DNA of 64,000 nt from Flaveria trinervia (GCA_025506515.1 CM046458.1:40447731-40511730), one strand, 5' to 3'. Counted from the stretch's first letter, positions 22,506-35,189 are shown. Made by a program: numbers and translations. Notes: a model not told the origin generated them from the letters alone.

Positions 22506-25500
22506 CTACTTCCCCACTATGAGTCTATATGACTCTCTTGTATAGGCCACTAGGAAGGTAATTTGTTCCTCCATGGTCAGCTCTTCAGCACCTCCTTCAA
22601 ATAAAGAATCTAGCCCATAGTACTCAGATAGGTATTTGGCCTGTTTCCCATTCTTTAGCTCCACAAATGTTATTATTCTATAAGCAAACTCATCAGGGTG
22701 ATTACCCTCAAGGAACAACTGGAGCTCATTCTTCCTGACTTCTTCAAGCCTCTTATAAACTACCCTTTTTTCACCATTTATTTTCAAGCATCTTCTGTGG
22801 GGTTTGGTTAGCTTTATAAGCTTTCTTGAAGTCCTCTAGGATTTCCCAGGGTGATACTACAAAGACCAGGGAGATCACTTCATCTACAATCTTTTTCACC
22901 TAGCCAATGTATCTATGTGGAATGTTTTTCTTGTGAATCCTGTGAGACACCCTGGGATCAGCCAAATCCTTACTCTCTCCTTTTGATATGAAATGTATGC
23001 TTAAGAGTGTATAATCTGAGAGCTTGCTTCTTCATGTTGATGATAGAAGATGTGGCTGCATAAGCTTTGTCAACCCTCCAACAATTCCTCATCGTGTTGT
23101 TTGTGAAGTTCTTCTTTTCTAGCTTTACATTCACAATTTGTCTTTGAGTTTCAGGAGTAATTGTTGGGGAGTGACTTGTGGCCTTCAGAAACTGTATAAC
23201 AGCTGAGAGTGGCAGTCTATCTTCATCATCTTCTAGCCTCAATACCCTTCTCTTCTTCTTCTGGGGTACATCATCGGCTATTGGTTTTGGAGGGTGAGGG
23301 AGTTGGTTTGGTGGGTTATGTTTTTGGTGGTTTTTAGGGTAAAGGGATTGTTTTAGTGGGTGGTTGTTTTGGTGGTTTTAGTGTGGGAATGTTGATAGGC
23401 CGTTCTAGCATTTTTGAGGTGAGTGTGGCTTTAGATTGCTTGGCTAGTTCAGTCTTGCTCCCAGCACCAGCTTCATTCAAAGCTTCAATAACAAGTCCCT
23501 TTGTGTATACTTCAGATGAACAGATCTTGGTGGTTATTGCCAAGATGCTGTTCCTGGACCAAGCTTTGATTTCGATCAATGATCTTCCAAGATACTTCGC
23601 TATAAATCTGATCATGATCTCCAGCCTCTCTCTTTCTAACACATCATAACTTGCCCATCTATTCTGGATTTCCTCAATCTCTAGTCTTCTGATTTCAGAG
23701 TCAAGTTTGGTTGTGTCATGGCCTTGCCTAAACAACTGATCAATGATGTTATCCATTGATCTGCTGTGTTCGGCATCAGCCTCTTTTACCATCAGCTCCA
23801 AGGCAGTCTCCTTCTCATTCTTTCTTTCTTTGATTTCTCCATGTCAGCTTCTTTCTCCTCTTTTTCCTTCTCCTTCTCTTTTTCAGTCTCCACTACTATC
23901 TCCTTCTCCTTTTCCACTTCTGTTTCTTTCTCTTTCTCTTTTCTCTCTGCACTCCTCTTCCATTTTGCTTTCACTGACTGAATCTCCCCCTTTTGGTTGC
24001 ATTGGTTGCAAGGGTTTGATTGTCAGAAAGCTTCTTGCCCACAACTTCCTCTATCAAGGTTGTATTACTGAGGAGAGCCTCTCATCAATGGTTTTGATCA
24101 CTATATCAGTGATTATAGGTGTGATGAGAGGGAGGAAATTTTGAAAGATAGCAACTATTTGCTTAGGGGGTTCTGTTCCTGAGAAATAGTGCTAGAAGCA
24201 GAGGCAGGTGGCTGAGAATTTGGGAGTGGCTCTGTGTTTAGGAGACCTTCAGATGAAGGTGCCATCTGTGGGGTTTGAGAAGCAGATGGTCTTTGATCCT
24301 CAGAAGTTTTGGCAAGCAGCTCTTTGAGTCTGCGCACCTCCTCTTCTAGGATGGTGTTTTGGGCTAAAACATCATAAAAGAAGCCCAGGTCATCATCAGT
24401 GGGTACTGAATCACCTGACCTCCTGATAGAATCAGGATGAACATGCACTGAGTGTAGATCAGTTGTAGCATGTGCCCTTTGTCTTGGAACTGGGGACTTC
24501 CTGCCTCAGGACTATGTCCTTCATCAGTAGTTGCCTCTGGTAAGGTCTTAGTAATGGTACTAACTACATCCTGAGCATATGCTGAAACAGGATAAGTGGC
24601 AGCCTCACTAGAAGTTCCAATCTCCTTTTCTACACTAGGAAATAGAACATTGTAACCCATATGCTGTGGGTTATCAGATGCACTTTGATCCTCCCCCTCA
24701 ATGGTAGAGGTATGCCCAGTTGTAATTGGTATCTAGGGAGGGGGTGAGGAGTGCAACTGACTCAGCACTTGTGCACAATTAATATAGGACTTTGGGGGGC
24801 GGCTGCATGTGGTGATCGGTAGAAGCGGATTGCACCCGGGGTGAATCGTGCGCTTCAATGGTAACCCTCTCAAGTGAGATAGGTTCCAGCAGTGTGGGTT
24901 CCCCAATATTGGTTGCAACAGGATCCTTTTGAGAGGATACCTGTGCGTTGTGGTTGGTTGAGTCTTTAACACAACTGGGGGGTTAATACCAGTATGTGTT
25001 TCCTCCTGCGTTTGTGGTACAGGGGCATCCTCAGGGGACTCATCTCCCTGAGTAGCCGTTTTTGGCTTTTTGGATTTTGGCTTGGAGGGGACTCTGGTTC
25101 TGGAAGTAGTGGCTGTGGGTTCCAACTGTGTGGGTTTTCACAGTTTGGCAGCCTGTTTCAGTGTTGGTCAGAGTTGTGCCTGGAGTATACTTCAGGCAAT
25201 ACAGCCATTGCAGGGACTCCAAGGCCAACAAGTCCCTCAGCTTTCAGCTGATCTCTATTATGGCCATAATGAACCGAGGATATAATATCCAGCGGTTAGA
25301 AATAGATTTTGAGGACATATCCTTAAGTTCAAGAAAAATGATTTCAGAAAAGTTTAAGTCTTGTTGCTCAAGGATAGAGATAGTACCTGCTGCCATCCTG
25401 TAGACATTTGATCCCAAGAGGATATCTTATGAGCTAAACAAACATTTACCATGTGAAAGATAAGACGTTCTGCATCATGGAATGTTTCTTCAGATGGTAG

Positions 25501-25865
25501 AGGCACTAAGGTTTCCCTGATATCCATGGTGGGCAAAGGATAAATCAGTTGTGCCCTTTGGATACCCAGCAGAAAAAGTGGCATCATCCAAGTTTAGGGT
25601 TTGTCAAATGATTTCCGAAGTGATGACCACTTGATGGTTGTTGACAACCGACCGAAGAGACTCGGTGTTGTTCTCCCCAGTGGTAATGGTAACGTTCGTC
25701 CAAAACTGGTGAAGAGATTCGGCATGATGGAGGATTTAGAAGAAATGCCGTTTTGTAGGGTGACTAGACCATAAGATCAATGGCGTTATCGAACTTTGTC
25801 CAGAAAGACGATTTGGTGAGGTAGGCTACACAGTTATGTCGTGGTTTGAGCTGCATGGTCGCCAT
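22506..25865 (-). pseudogene. Extra ORF downstream of pol in Copia A
   Basis: Likely start at 25865 (MATMQLKPRHNC). An N-terminal part (25865-25250) includes WILYPRFIMAI, which resembles the LMYPRFIQ-type block I recall from extra ORFs of Asteraceae Copias. A Pro/Ser/Thr-rich middle (25230-24155) follows, then a Lys/Glu coiled-coil stretch (about 23980-23790), a conserved segment (23801-23334), an acidic patch and a C-terminal domain (22787-22506) ending near FEGGAEELT. The C-terminal half is homologous to element F at 3660-5200, frame by frame. There are at least six frame breaks. No catalytic motif, signal peptide or membrane span is evident. Function unknown; an accessory role for the SIRE-type element is inferred from conserved position. 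Confidence 0.75.
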
Positions 25866-26034
25866 TAATGAGACAGAAGTTTTGAACGTTAGGTTTAGAA
25901 TGGATGAAGCTCTGAGGATCAGTATGAGGTATTTATAGGACGGGTCATAAATGACTGAAGGGTTTGGTGTTAAGCATCAGTAGTTTTAAACAGCTATGAA
26001 CGTGGTATCCCTTTCAGAAGTTGAAACAACTGAA

Positions 26035-26475
26035 GTCTTGGGTTAGGCATCAGTAGTTATAAAACAACTGAAAACCATGGTTTTGACTCAGATGTTAAAA
26101 CAACTGAAGACTTGGTTTTAGTCATCAGTAGTTGTGAAACTACTGAAACCTTGGTTTTGCCTTCAGGTGTTGTAAACAGCTGATAACTTGGTTTTAGTCA
26201 TCAGTAGTTATGAAACTACTGAGAACCTTGGTTTTGTCTTCAGGTGTTGTAAATAGCTGATAACTTGGTTTTAGTCATCAGTAGTTATGAAACTACTGAT
26301 GACATGGTTTTGTTATCAGTTGTTGTAAACAGCTGATGACTTGGTTTTAGGCATCAGTAGTTATGAAACTATTGAAGACATGGTTTTGTCATCAGTTGTT
26401 GTAAACAGCTGATGACTTGGTTTTAGTCATCAGTAGTTATGAAACTACTGAAGACATGTTTTTGTCATCAGTTGT
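26035..26475. repeat. Hairpin minisatellite, 76-bp unit
   Basis: The word ttggttttag recurs at 26112, 26188, 26265, 26341 and 26417, a period of 76-77 bp over about 5.5 units. Each unit has two half-units, each carrying an inverted repeat: one around CAGTAGTT...AACTACTG and one around CAGTTGTTGTAAACAGCTG. It lies between pol and the extra ORF. Flanks at 25866-26034 and 26476-26768 contain scattered copies of the same words and no gene. Confidence 0.9.
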
Positions 26476-26768
26476 TTAGGGTGAAACAGCAGTTGTAGAA
26501 ACAACTGAAGAGAAAGTCTCATCAGTAGCTTTCGTCAATTCATAGCCTTTCAGCTGTTTCATTGTCCTCACACTTACTCATCAGACTTTTTGTGTTTTCA
26601 GTTGTTTCATAGGACATCAGTACTTATCTGATTTTACTGACATCTGTAGTTATATCTACATCAGTAGTTGTAACTTTATCAGTTGTTTGACCAGAATCAG
26701 TACTTATATGTGATATGCTTACTAATGATCATCAGTACTTATTTACTGAGATCATCAGTAGTTATCAC

Positions 26769-29700
26769 TTATTCTAGCTGCAGCATACCAAGCCTTAACA
26801 CAAGGTTTTGGAAAGTTGAACTATCCAAAGGCTTAGTAAAAATGTCTGCAAGCTCATCAGCACTAGGCACAAACTTAGGATCAATCAGACCTTTTTCAAA
26901 ACAATCCCGAATAAAATGATATCTGATCTCTATATGTTTGGTCCTAGAGTGCTGGACTGGATTTTTGAAAATGCACAGAGCTGAAGCAGTATCCATTAAT
27001 AATGGAGTCTTAGTCTCTGTAATGCCATAATCCAAAAGTTGGTTCTGAAGACAGAGTACCTGAGAAGTACAACTTGCAGCTGCAATGTACTCTGCTTCAG
27101 CAGTTGATGTAGCAACAGATGTTTGTTCTTACTCTGCCAAGAAATCAAACAGTTGCCTAGGAATTGACATCCACCAGAAGTTGACTTTCTAGTTAACTTG
27201 CACCCTGTATAGTCACTATCTGAAAAAGCAACTAATTTGCAAGAGTGTCCAGTGGAATACCATAATCCTAGAGATTGTGTACCTTGCAAATATCTAAAGA
27301 TCCTCTTGACTGCAATCAATGAGACTCTTAGGAGCAGCCTGAAATCTAGCACAGACACAAGTAGCAAACATGATATCTGGTCTAGAAGCTGTTAAGTACA
27401 TCTAGGACCCATCATACATCTGTAAAGTGTTTGATCAACAGCTTTACCTTTCTGATCCGCATCCAGTTGTGTGGTGTTGCACATGGGAGTAGAACAGGGC
27501 TTACAATTTTGTAAATCAAACTTATTCAAAAGATCTTTTGTATATTTGGACTGATGAATAAAGGTGCCATCAGCCTTTTGTTTGATTTGCAAGCCTAGAA
27601 AGAACTGTAATTTCCCATGGCACTCATTCAAACCTCTTTTCATTAATTTGGTAAAATCATCACACAACTGGGGGTCAGAGGATGCAAAAATGATATCATC
27701 AACATAAATTTGAACAAGTAGCTTATGTTGATCCACCTTCTTAATAAACAAAGTTTTATCTATGGAGCCTCTAGTGAAATTATTCTTGAGAAGAAAAGTG
27801 GAGAGTGTCTCATACCAGGCTCTAGGAGCTTGTTTCAACCCATAAAGATCCTTATCAAGTTTATACCACCATTCAGGATGTTATTATCCTCAAAACCTGG
27901 TGGTTGACACACATAAACTTCTTCTTTTATTTTGCCATATAAAAATGCACTTTTGACATCCATTTGAAAAACTTTGAGATGGTGGAATGTAGCATAGGCT
28001 AAGAACAATCTAATTGCCTCTAGTCTGGCTACAGGGGCAAAGGTTTCATCATAATCAATACCTTTTCTTGTGAGAACCCCTGTACAACCAGTCTAGCCTT
28101 GTTCTTAACAATAAGCCCATTTTCATCAGTTTTATTCCTAAACACCCATTTAGTGCCTATTGCACACTTACCTGGGGGTAGAGGAACCAGTTCCCACACT
28201 TGCTGTTTCTGAACTAAAGTAGCTCAAGCTGCATAGCTTCAACCATCCATTGTCTCTTAAAGCAACATGATAGTTCTTTGGCTCTAGCTGACTGATGAAG
28301 AGAGCATAGAAGCAGAAGTTAGACAATTGACTTCTTGTTGAAACTCCAGCATTGATATCACCAATGATTTGAGACATTGGGTGATTCTTCAGCTCTTGAT
28401 AAACAATGATATCTGTGCAAGTCTTTGTAGAACCTTTAGCAGTAGCAGATGTTGATACAGACTCTTGAAACCAAGAATTTGATGGTAACTCAAAAGATGT
28501 AGAGGAATCAGAGATCTCATCAGCATTTGTTGTGGATGGAATTGCTGAAGCTACAGGAACATCAAGTTTAGCAGACTCAGGCAGTTGGTCACTAAACTTG
28601 AATAGGTGAGCATTGATATTATCATCATCATCATCAATACACCAGGTGGAAGACATGCTGCAGAAGATGATTTATCCACATGTCTGCAACAACTGGAGGT
28701 TGAGAGGAACATTTGTATATGTCCAAATCAACAACTCCACAGGGTTTTATGGAATCTTGTCCATTGGAGATTCATTAAACTTCACATGCAAAGTCTTTTC
28801 AACTATCTTTGTTCTGTAGTTAAAGACTCTGTATGCTTTGCAAGTGGATGAATAACCAACAAAATAACCTGCATCCACCTTAGGATCAAATTTTTAGAGT
28901 TGATCCTTTGTGTTGAGAATAAAACAGGGACACCCAAATGCTAAAAAATGAAATTAGAGGAGCCAAGTGATGTAGAACTTCATATGGAGTCTTCATCAAC
29001 CTCTGATTTACTAAGGCTCTATTCTGCACATAGCAAGCTGTGTTAACAGCTTCAGCCCAAAAGGTCAGTGGCAAACCAGAGTCAGCCAACATAGACCTTG
29101 CAGCTTCAATTAGGGTCCTGTTCTTTCTCTCAACTACTCCATTTTGTTCTGGAGTCCTTGAGATGCTAAACTGCCTTTTGATTCCCTTTGAAAGATAAAA
29201 TTCATCAAGTGTATAGTTTCTGAATTCAGTTCCATTGTCACTCCTTATACACTTGACTGAAAGGGAATACTGCTTCTCAACATACAACACAAAGTTGATA
29301 ATCTTCTGAGCAACCTCATCCTTTGAATACAGAAAGAAAGTCCATACAAATCTGGAGTAAGCATCCACAATTACCACACGGTATTTCTTTTTTGCCATGC
29401 TCATCACTCTCACAGGACCAAATAGATCCATATGAAGTAATTGCAAACAGGCAGTGAACTTAGGCTCATCAATAGGAGGGAATGAGACTTTGTGTTGTTT
29501 TCCTTTTAAACAAGCAGTGCAGGTTTCATCACACTAGAACTCCTTTATTGGTAAGCCTCTCACTAAACTATTGTGGATCAGCTGATTCATGTTTTTGAAA
29601 TAACATGACCCAGCCTTCTGTGCCACAGTTTAGATTCCTGAGGAGAGGCTTTGAAAATAGGCAAGGAGGGCCTCTGATATTATTTTCTTGGAAAGATCTA

Positions 29701-30075
29701 AGGCATACACTCTTCCTGTCCTGTGGCCCTCAGGAGAGTGTGATCATCCAACACCTTATCAATCAAATTCAGAACTTTGGATGATAGAATTCTGCAGTTC
29801 TGACTGGTGAAAAGAGCAACATGGCCTTTATCACACATTGACTGACACTCAAGAGATTGTACTTGAGATTTTCCACATGGTGAATCATCAAGCTTTATTT
29901 CCATTGGAGACAAAGCCTTTTCCAATGATGTAACCATAGCATCATTGCCAAAAGAAACAAACCCCTTCTTTCCTTGAGAGTAGTCATGAAGAAGAGAGCT
30001 GTTCCCAATCATATGCATAGATCCCCCACTGTCTACATACCAGATGCTACTTTGGCATGTTGAAGAACCCTGCAA
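26769..30075 (-). pseudogene. pol: pol of Copia A (protease, integrase, RT, RNase H), broken
   Basis: Protease begins near 30075 with WYVDSGGSMHM (Asp at about 30031-30033). The integrase ORF 29446-28886 keeps all three catalytic residues: Asp in HMDLFGP, Asp in RSDNGTEF and Glu in QNGVVERKN, with the D-35-E spacing of retroelement integrases. The linker (28656-28168) leads to RT. RT has YVDD in ORF 27838-27392 (its residues 45-48). RNase H runs 27367-26769 with YSTGHS..FSDSDYTG and QHSRTKHIEIRYH. Frame changes near 28170, 27840, 27390 and 27030 disable the polyprotein, although the active sites are intact. Confidence 0.88.
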
Positions 30076-30406
30076 TCATAAACAATTAGTTAGTTTTGAG
30101 ACCCAAACCTTTTTGGTTTTGGGTCTATTCACATCAACAGATGGTAAACTAACAGACTTGCTATGAATAACAGCCTGAGGGGATGGAGATGGTGAAGAAG
30201 AAGATCCTTTGGCATGGATTTTCTTCTCTGTGGTTTCAACACAGGAGCATCTAATTGGTTGACTCTCCTAATAGATGTTGAAACATCATAACAAGTTGTG
30301 TCTGATTTTGTGATAAAGCCTTCAGCTCATCAGACACATTAGTGCTTGAGTTAGATGTGTTCCTGTGTTGTACCATCTCTCTTTGAGCAACCTCAGCTGT
30401 TGCCTG

Positions 30407-32936
30407 TTAAACCCCTTTCTTTGTGGATTTCCTTTTGGATTTTGGGGTTACAGGTTTTGATGTTGCTAGTACAAATTTGATTTCAAACTCAGTTTTCATT
30501 TTATCCATTTTCTCTTTAATGTTTTCATTATGTTTGAGTTTGGAGCCCTTTTTATACCAGCAATCATCAGTAAGATGATTGAATAAGCCACATATTTCAC
30601 ATGGCTTTTTCTTCATCTTAAGTTGATCATCTGCTGAAGAAGATGAAACTACTGAAGACTTGTTCTTCAGCAGCTTGCTATCAGTACTAGCAGTTTTCTT
30701 CCCTTTAGTACCTGCTTTCTTGATATCTTCTTTAGTAGTTTTCCCACCCTTACTACTTGCAGTTTTCTTCCCTTTAGTACATGCAATAGTTGGGTTTGTC
30801 TTCCAGGTGTTATGACATTCACTTTAGTACTTTCAGTACTTTGTGAAATACCACCTGGAGTGATCACCTTTTTGATCATGTGAGTGTTAGCATTTGAACC
30901 ATTAACATTAGCTGATACGTTCTGAGAGGACTTAATGCTGACTTCAACCTCTGATGGTGCTGTATCAGATAGTAGATCACATGATGAAAAGGATTGGTTA
31001 TTGCTTTCTCCATCAGATTCTACCTTTGCTCTGGGAGTAAAATCTGTAGGAGGAGCAGTGTGATTATAAGCAATGCCAAACTTCACATTGGAAGCAGATT
31101 GCTTACTAAGAAGCATTTCAAAACCCTTGCAAGAACTTACCCATCGATCACACTCTACTGGGTAGTTGCAAGTGTTTCTTCGAGGTCTCTATACTTCTCT
31201 AGAAGTACCTCTTCCCTAGCCTTATCATCTGTGATTTGACATTTAAGTTTGTAAATCTCATCATTCTTATCATTAAGCACAGACTCAAATTCAACTTTTC
31301 TTTTGGAAACTGTTTGTTCTAGCTCAACGTTCTTGTTAATTAAAGCTACATTTGCTTCTCTACTAGATGCAAATGCGGCTATGCATGTTTCAGAACATAA
31401 CTTGGCTTTTGCCTCAGAGGATACCTGTGATACCTATGGTGTAGATGCATTAGAGGATGAAGTATCAGCAGACTCCAAAGCCATAAGAGCTAGATTTCCA
31501 AAAAGACTGTCACCACCATGTTGACCAGCACCAGAGAACAGTTGTTCATGACCAGACAAATCATCTGGTAAACTGCTCCAGTCAACAACTCTAGGGTGAA
31601 AAAGCTGTGTTGTTGAGGTTGAGTTTGTTGATGAGATTGGGAAGGTTGAGGTTCAGGTAATGCATTTGGTTGTTGTGCAATTGGAGCTTGAACCGGATTT
31701 GGCTGAGGCAAGTAATAACAGGGAAAAGGATATGACATTGGACCCTGGGGGACAAAGTATGCAGGAGATACAGGGTGTGATTGATGACCAGAACCAGCAG
31801 GATGTTGTCCTCTATTTTGTAGACTAGTGCTGGGAAAAGTCACAAAGGGTGCAGAAGAGTAGATCCAGTTGATCTATATTCTCTTGCAAAGTGTCCAAGC
31901 CTTTGGCATTTGTGACACCTCAACTTACTCTTGTCAAACCAACTTTGGTTTTGCCAGAGAGTCCAGGAAATTTCCTGCCAGTTCTCTTGTAGAACTTCTG
32001 AGATCTGATATTAACTAAGGCCATTTGGCTTAGAATATCCATCTCTTCTAAATCATCATCAGCAATTCCCTTCAGATCATCCATGATGAAGCATAGATTG
32101 TCATTATTACTGCCAGAATGACTATCAATACCAACAAATGCATGATTACAACTGTTTGAAGAGAAATCAATATGCTCATCATAATTGCTTTCAGATGCAG
32201 CATATTCTGACTCATGACCAACCAAGGCAGTGTTCCTAGTACAAAGTCATCAGTGAGCTTTCCTGATGATGACAGTTCCTTTTCTGCTCTATCTCTTTCG
32301 AATGTAAGCAGTTTCCCATGAAGTTGGGTGAGAGATAGGCTATCCAGATTTGCACTAGAGCGTAGGACAATAGTGTATGTGTCTATCTCTCAGGCAGTAA
32401 TCTGAGGAATCTGTTATTCATCTGGCTGTTGGTGTATTCCTGTTTCACCGTTTTCAGCTCAGAGATCAGACAGGAAAAACGCTCAAACTGTTGAGTCAGT
32501 GTCTCACCCTTTCTATGAGAAAATGTCTCATATTGTTGGGCGAGAATTTCTCTGTTGTTTGCTAAGACCTCATCAGTTCCACCAAATTGTTCCTTCAGTG
32601 CATTCTAGAGGTCATGAGCAGTTTCATGATGCATAAGCCCTGAATAGATTTCATTAGGCAGTGCCATAGCCAAAATTCCAGGGCTTTAGCATCAATCTCA
32701 AACAGTTCCGATCTTCATCTGAGTATGTTCCTTCTTCTTCGGAACCATTTGATTGGTTTCCGGATTGTTCACCATAGGCTTATGTGGTCCATGTACCACA
32801 GATGTCCAACAACCTGAACTGTTAACAGACAGGTGATGAAGCATCCTTCGTTGCCATATGTTATACTCAGTCCTAACCAGCATGGAGGCTTGGTTGAGAA
32901 ACCAGTATTGTGAGGGTCATTAGAAGGAGTAGTCAT
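30407..32936 (-). pseudogene. gag: gag and linker of Copia A, broken
   Basis: Start at 32936 gives MTTPSNDPHN, as in G. The UBN2-type core changes frame near 32880, 32700, 32400 and 32225. The first zinc knuckle (about 31930-31885) is degraded. A Pro/Gln-rich stretch (31843-31600) follows, then a Glu-rich coiled-coil-like part, a Ser/Lys-rich part (31116-30667) and a second knuckle, CEICGLFNHLTDDC, at about 30605-30565. 30076-30406 is linker with several stops. Confidence 0.85.
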
Positions 32937-33149
32937 CTCAAATTCAACCAAATTAAATTAAGCTATAACAGATTTAGAACAAAACACAACGAATCAAATT
33001 GAACCAAGAGAGATCTCAAGATGAATAAGCGAAAGCGGCAGAAATTCAATAATCTATAACCAGTTCTTGCAAATAAGCTAATTCAATCAAACATAGATAT
33101 CCAATAGCAGTTTCAATGATCAACTGTTAGATCGATCAATGATTAACTG

Positions 33150-33161
33150 GCTCTGATACCA
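33150..33161 (-). other. Primer-binding site of Copia A
   Basis: Minus strand TGGTATCAGAGC, 2 bp from the 5' LTR. Confidence 0.88.
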
Positions 33162-33163
33162 TT

Positions 33164-33950
33164 TGTTAGGATCAACGATCTTTGTTTGATTGATTGGAGA
33201 GTATAGCAGCGGAAATCAAACACTGAATTAGCAAACTCACAAGAACACAAATGATATTCAATAATAAAAGCAAATGGTTATAGACAAAGAGAATTCTGCA
33301 AAATATATTTCATTCAATATTCGCTTTCATGGTAACAGAATGTCACACAGTACAATTAGGTCAACATCTCTTATATAGGAGATGTGACGTCTGCTGATGT
33401 CACTTGATAGTGACATCTAACAGAATTATTCAAACTACTGATAGTTAACACAACTACTGAAGATGTCAAACAGTTGACATCTCTTTACAAAAATACTAAG
33501 TGTTAACTATCACTACAACTACTGAAAAGAAACTACTGAAACTACAACAACTGAAGAACATGCTCTTCAGTCGTTTTACAAATACTGAAATAAAAAGAAA
33601 ACTACTAAAAGGAAACCATCACAACAACTGAAGAATGCTTCTTCAGCTGTTGTAACAAACTCTGAAGGCTTCAGTACTTGTACTTGAACTTCAGCTGTTG
33701 TCATCAGCTGATGTCTTCAGCTGTTGTCTTCAGCTGATGTCTTCAGCTATTGTCTTCAGCTGATGTCTTCAGCTGTTGTCTTCAGCTGATGTCTTCAGTC
33801 TTTGTACTTCAGCTGTTGTTCTTTAGACTTTGGTCTGCAGTTGTTGATCTTCGGACTTTGAAATAGCTGATCAAGTCTTCAGCAGTTGTTGTGATGTCTG
33901 TGGGACTTAGAGGTTTTTCTGATCCGGCTCATTGGTTTTTTGGTCCAACA
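33164..33950 (-). repeat. 5' LTR of Copia A (787 bp)
   Basis: Ends TG...CA with TGTTAGGATC and GGTCCAACA on the plus strand. Pairs with 21501-22287. Confidence 0.95.
33371..33417 (-). promoter_or_regulatory. LTR promoter module of Copia A
   Basis: Minus strand order: inverted repeat GATGTCACT / AGTGACATC (33396-33417), GACGTCAC (33384-33391), TATATAA (33371-33378). Shared with G and F. Confidence 0.6.
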
Positions 33951-34576
33951 GGTATGCCACCTTATGAGATGCTATACGGTAGGAGATGCAGAACACTAAT
34001 CTGTTGGGGTGATATTGGTCAAAAAGAACTAGGGAGCGTCGAGGTAATCGAGGCTACGACTAAGAAGCTTGAAAAGATCAAGGCCTTCATGAAGGCAGCT
34101 AGGGATAGACAGAAGTCGTATGCTGATAAACGACGTAGAACGATTGAGTTTAAGGTGGGTGACCAGGTTATGTTGAAGGTCTCACCTTGGAAGGGATCAT
34201 CCGATTCAAGAAGCGGGGCATGTTGAGCCCAAGGTATATAGGGCCTTTCCGAATCATCGCTAGAGTAGGAGAGGTGGCCTATAGACTGGAGTTACCAGAT
34301 AACGTAAGTGGAATTCACCCGACATTCCATGTATCTCATCTGAGAAAGTGCTTGATAGATGAAGATATGATTGTTCCAATAGAGGATATCGAAGTAGATG
34401 AACGACTCAATTATGTGGAGCAACCAGTGACAATCATCGATCGAAAAGAGAAGAGGCCGAGGAATAAAGTGCTTCCTCTTGTGCGTGTACAGTGGAAGCA
34501 TAGGAAGGGATCCGAGTCAACTTGGGAGACCGAAGAAGAAATGAGGCATCATTACACACGTCTGTTCGAGGAATAA
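33951..34576 (+). pseudogene. pol: Gypsy E integrase C-terminus with chromodomain-like tail
   Basis: Carries PPYEMLYGRRC, then the GKLSPRYIGPF-type block (here RGMLSPRYIGPF), VAYRLELP and FHVSHLRKC of Gypsy integrases. The tail VQWKHRKGSESTWETEEEM matches the chromodomain-like end of Tekay/Del chromoviruses, thought to steer integration to heterochromatin. Stop codon at 34574-34576. One frame change near 34190-34226 separates the two overlapping frames. The upstream half of the gene is separated from it by element A. Confidence 0.88.
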
Positions 34577-34597
34577 CAGGTTTCAAGGACGAAACCT

Positions 34598-34615
34598 ATT
34601 TAAGGGGAGTGGACT
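34598..34615 (+). other. Polypurine tract of Gypsy E
   Basis: AAGGGGAGTGGA region directly before the LTR start TGTAGCACC at 34616. Element I has the degraded equivalent at about 50397-50420 in reverse. Confidence 0.75.
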
Positions 34616-35189
34616 TGTAGCACCTGGATATTTTCTTTGATGCCGACAAAAGAAGAAAAGGAAATAAAGACCAAATCCGGGGGACCAAACTTGCCAAAAA
34701 GGGAGAAAGTTCGGAAGAGTAGGGGAATAAGAGGGGAGGGGACCCAACACCCTCCCCACACCCACAAAAAATTCAGCTAAAGAGAGGAAAGGAAAAGAAA
34801 AGGGAGAAAAACTTGGTTCGAGTGGATTCGAGCTTGAAAATTGAAGTGTAGCGGGTCTAATTGAAGCTCTACTCGACGGTGTTGTTTGTGTGAGTTCTAG
34901 GACCCCTCTTTTACCCGTTTTCAACTGATTTGGGGCTGGAACACATAGTGAAAACCCATTTTAGAAATGTGTGTGTTTGACCCATGTGTATGTGTTTGTG
35001 TGTGATGCGAGTGATGTATGATTTCGGGCTTGTGTGTGCTTGAATGGTGTTGTGGTATGAATTCCTAAGGTTTAGGATTGTTGATTTAGGCTTAGAATGG
35101 GTTTGGAAGGGTTTAGAGGACGAAAATCACAGATTGGGTTTGGGATGAACTGCATTATGCATCAGTTAGGCTAGGTGACCAAATGGAGG

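Larger units (their letters stand above)
21501..33950 (-). mobile_element. Complete Copia element A (12,450 bp)
   Basis: A full minus-strand SIRE-like Copia. From right to left: 5' LTR, primer site, gag, protease, integrase, RT, RNase H, hairpin minisatellite, extra ORF, polypurine tract and 3' LTR. Both LTRs are 787 bp and differ at roughly 20 positions by eye, mostly transitions, so this is a fairly recent insertion. Despite that, gag, pol and the extra ORF all carry frameshifts, so it would need proteins from another copy. It is flanked by GGTAT duplications and splits the Gypsy E integrase. Confidence 0.92.

Noticed and set aside
23766..24144. Ser/Phe-rich plus-strand ORFs
   Set aside because: They are antisense to the Lys/Glu-rich coiled-coil part of the extra ORF of Copia A.
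26035..26475. CRISPR-like array
   Set aside because: Repeat units are contiguous 76-bp tandem copies, not short repeats with unique spacers, and the context is a plant retrotransposon.
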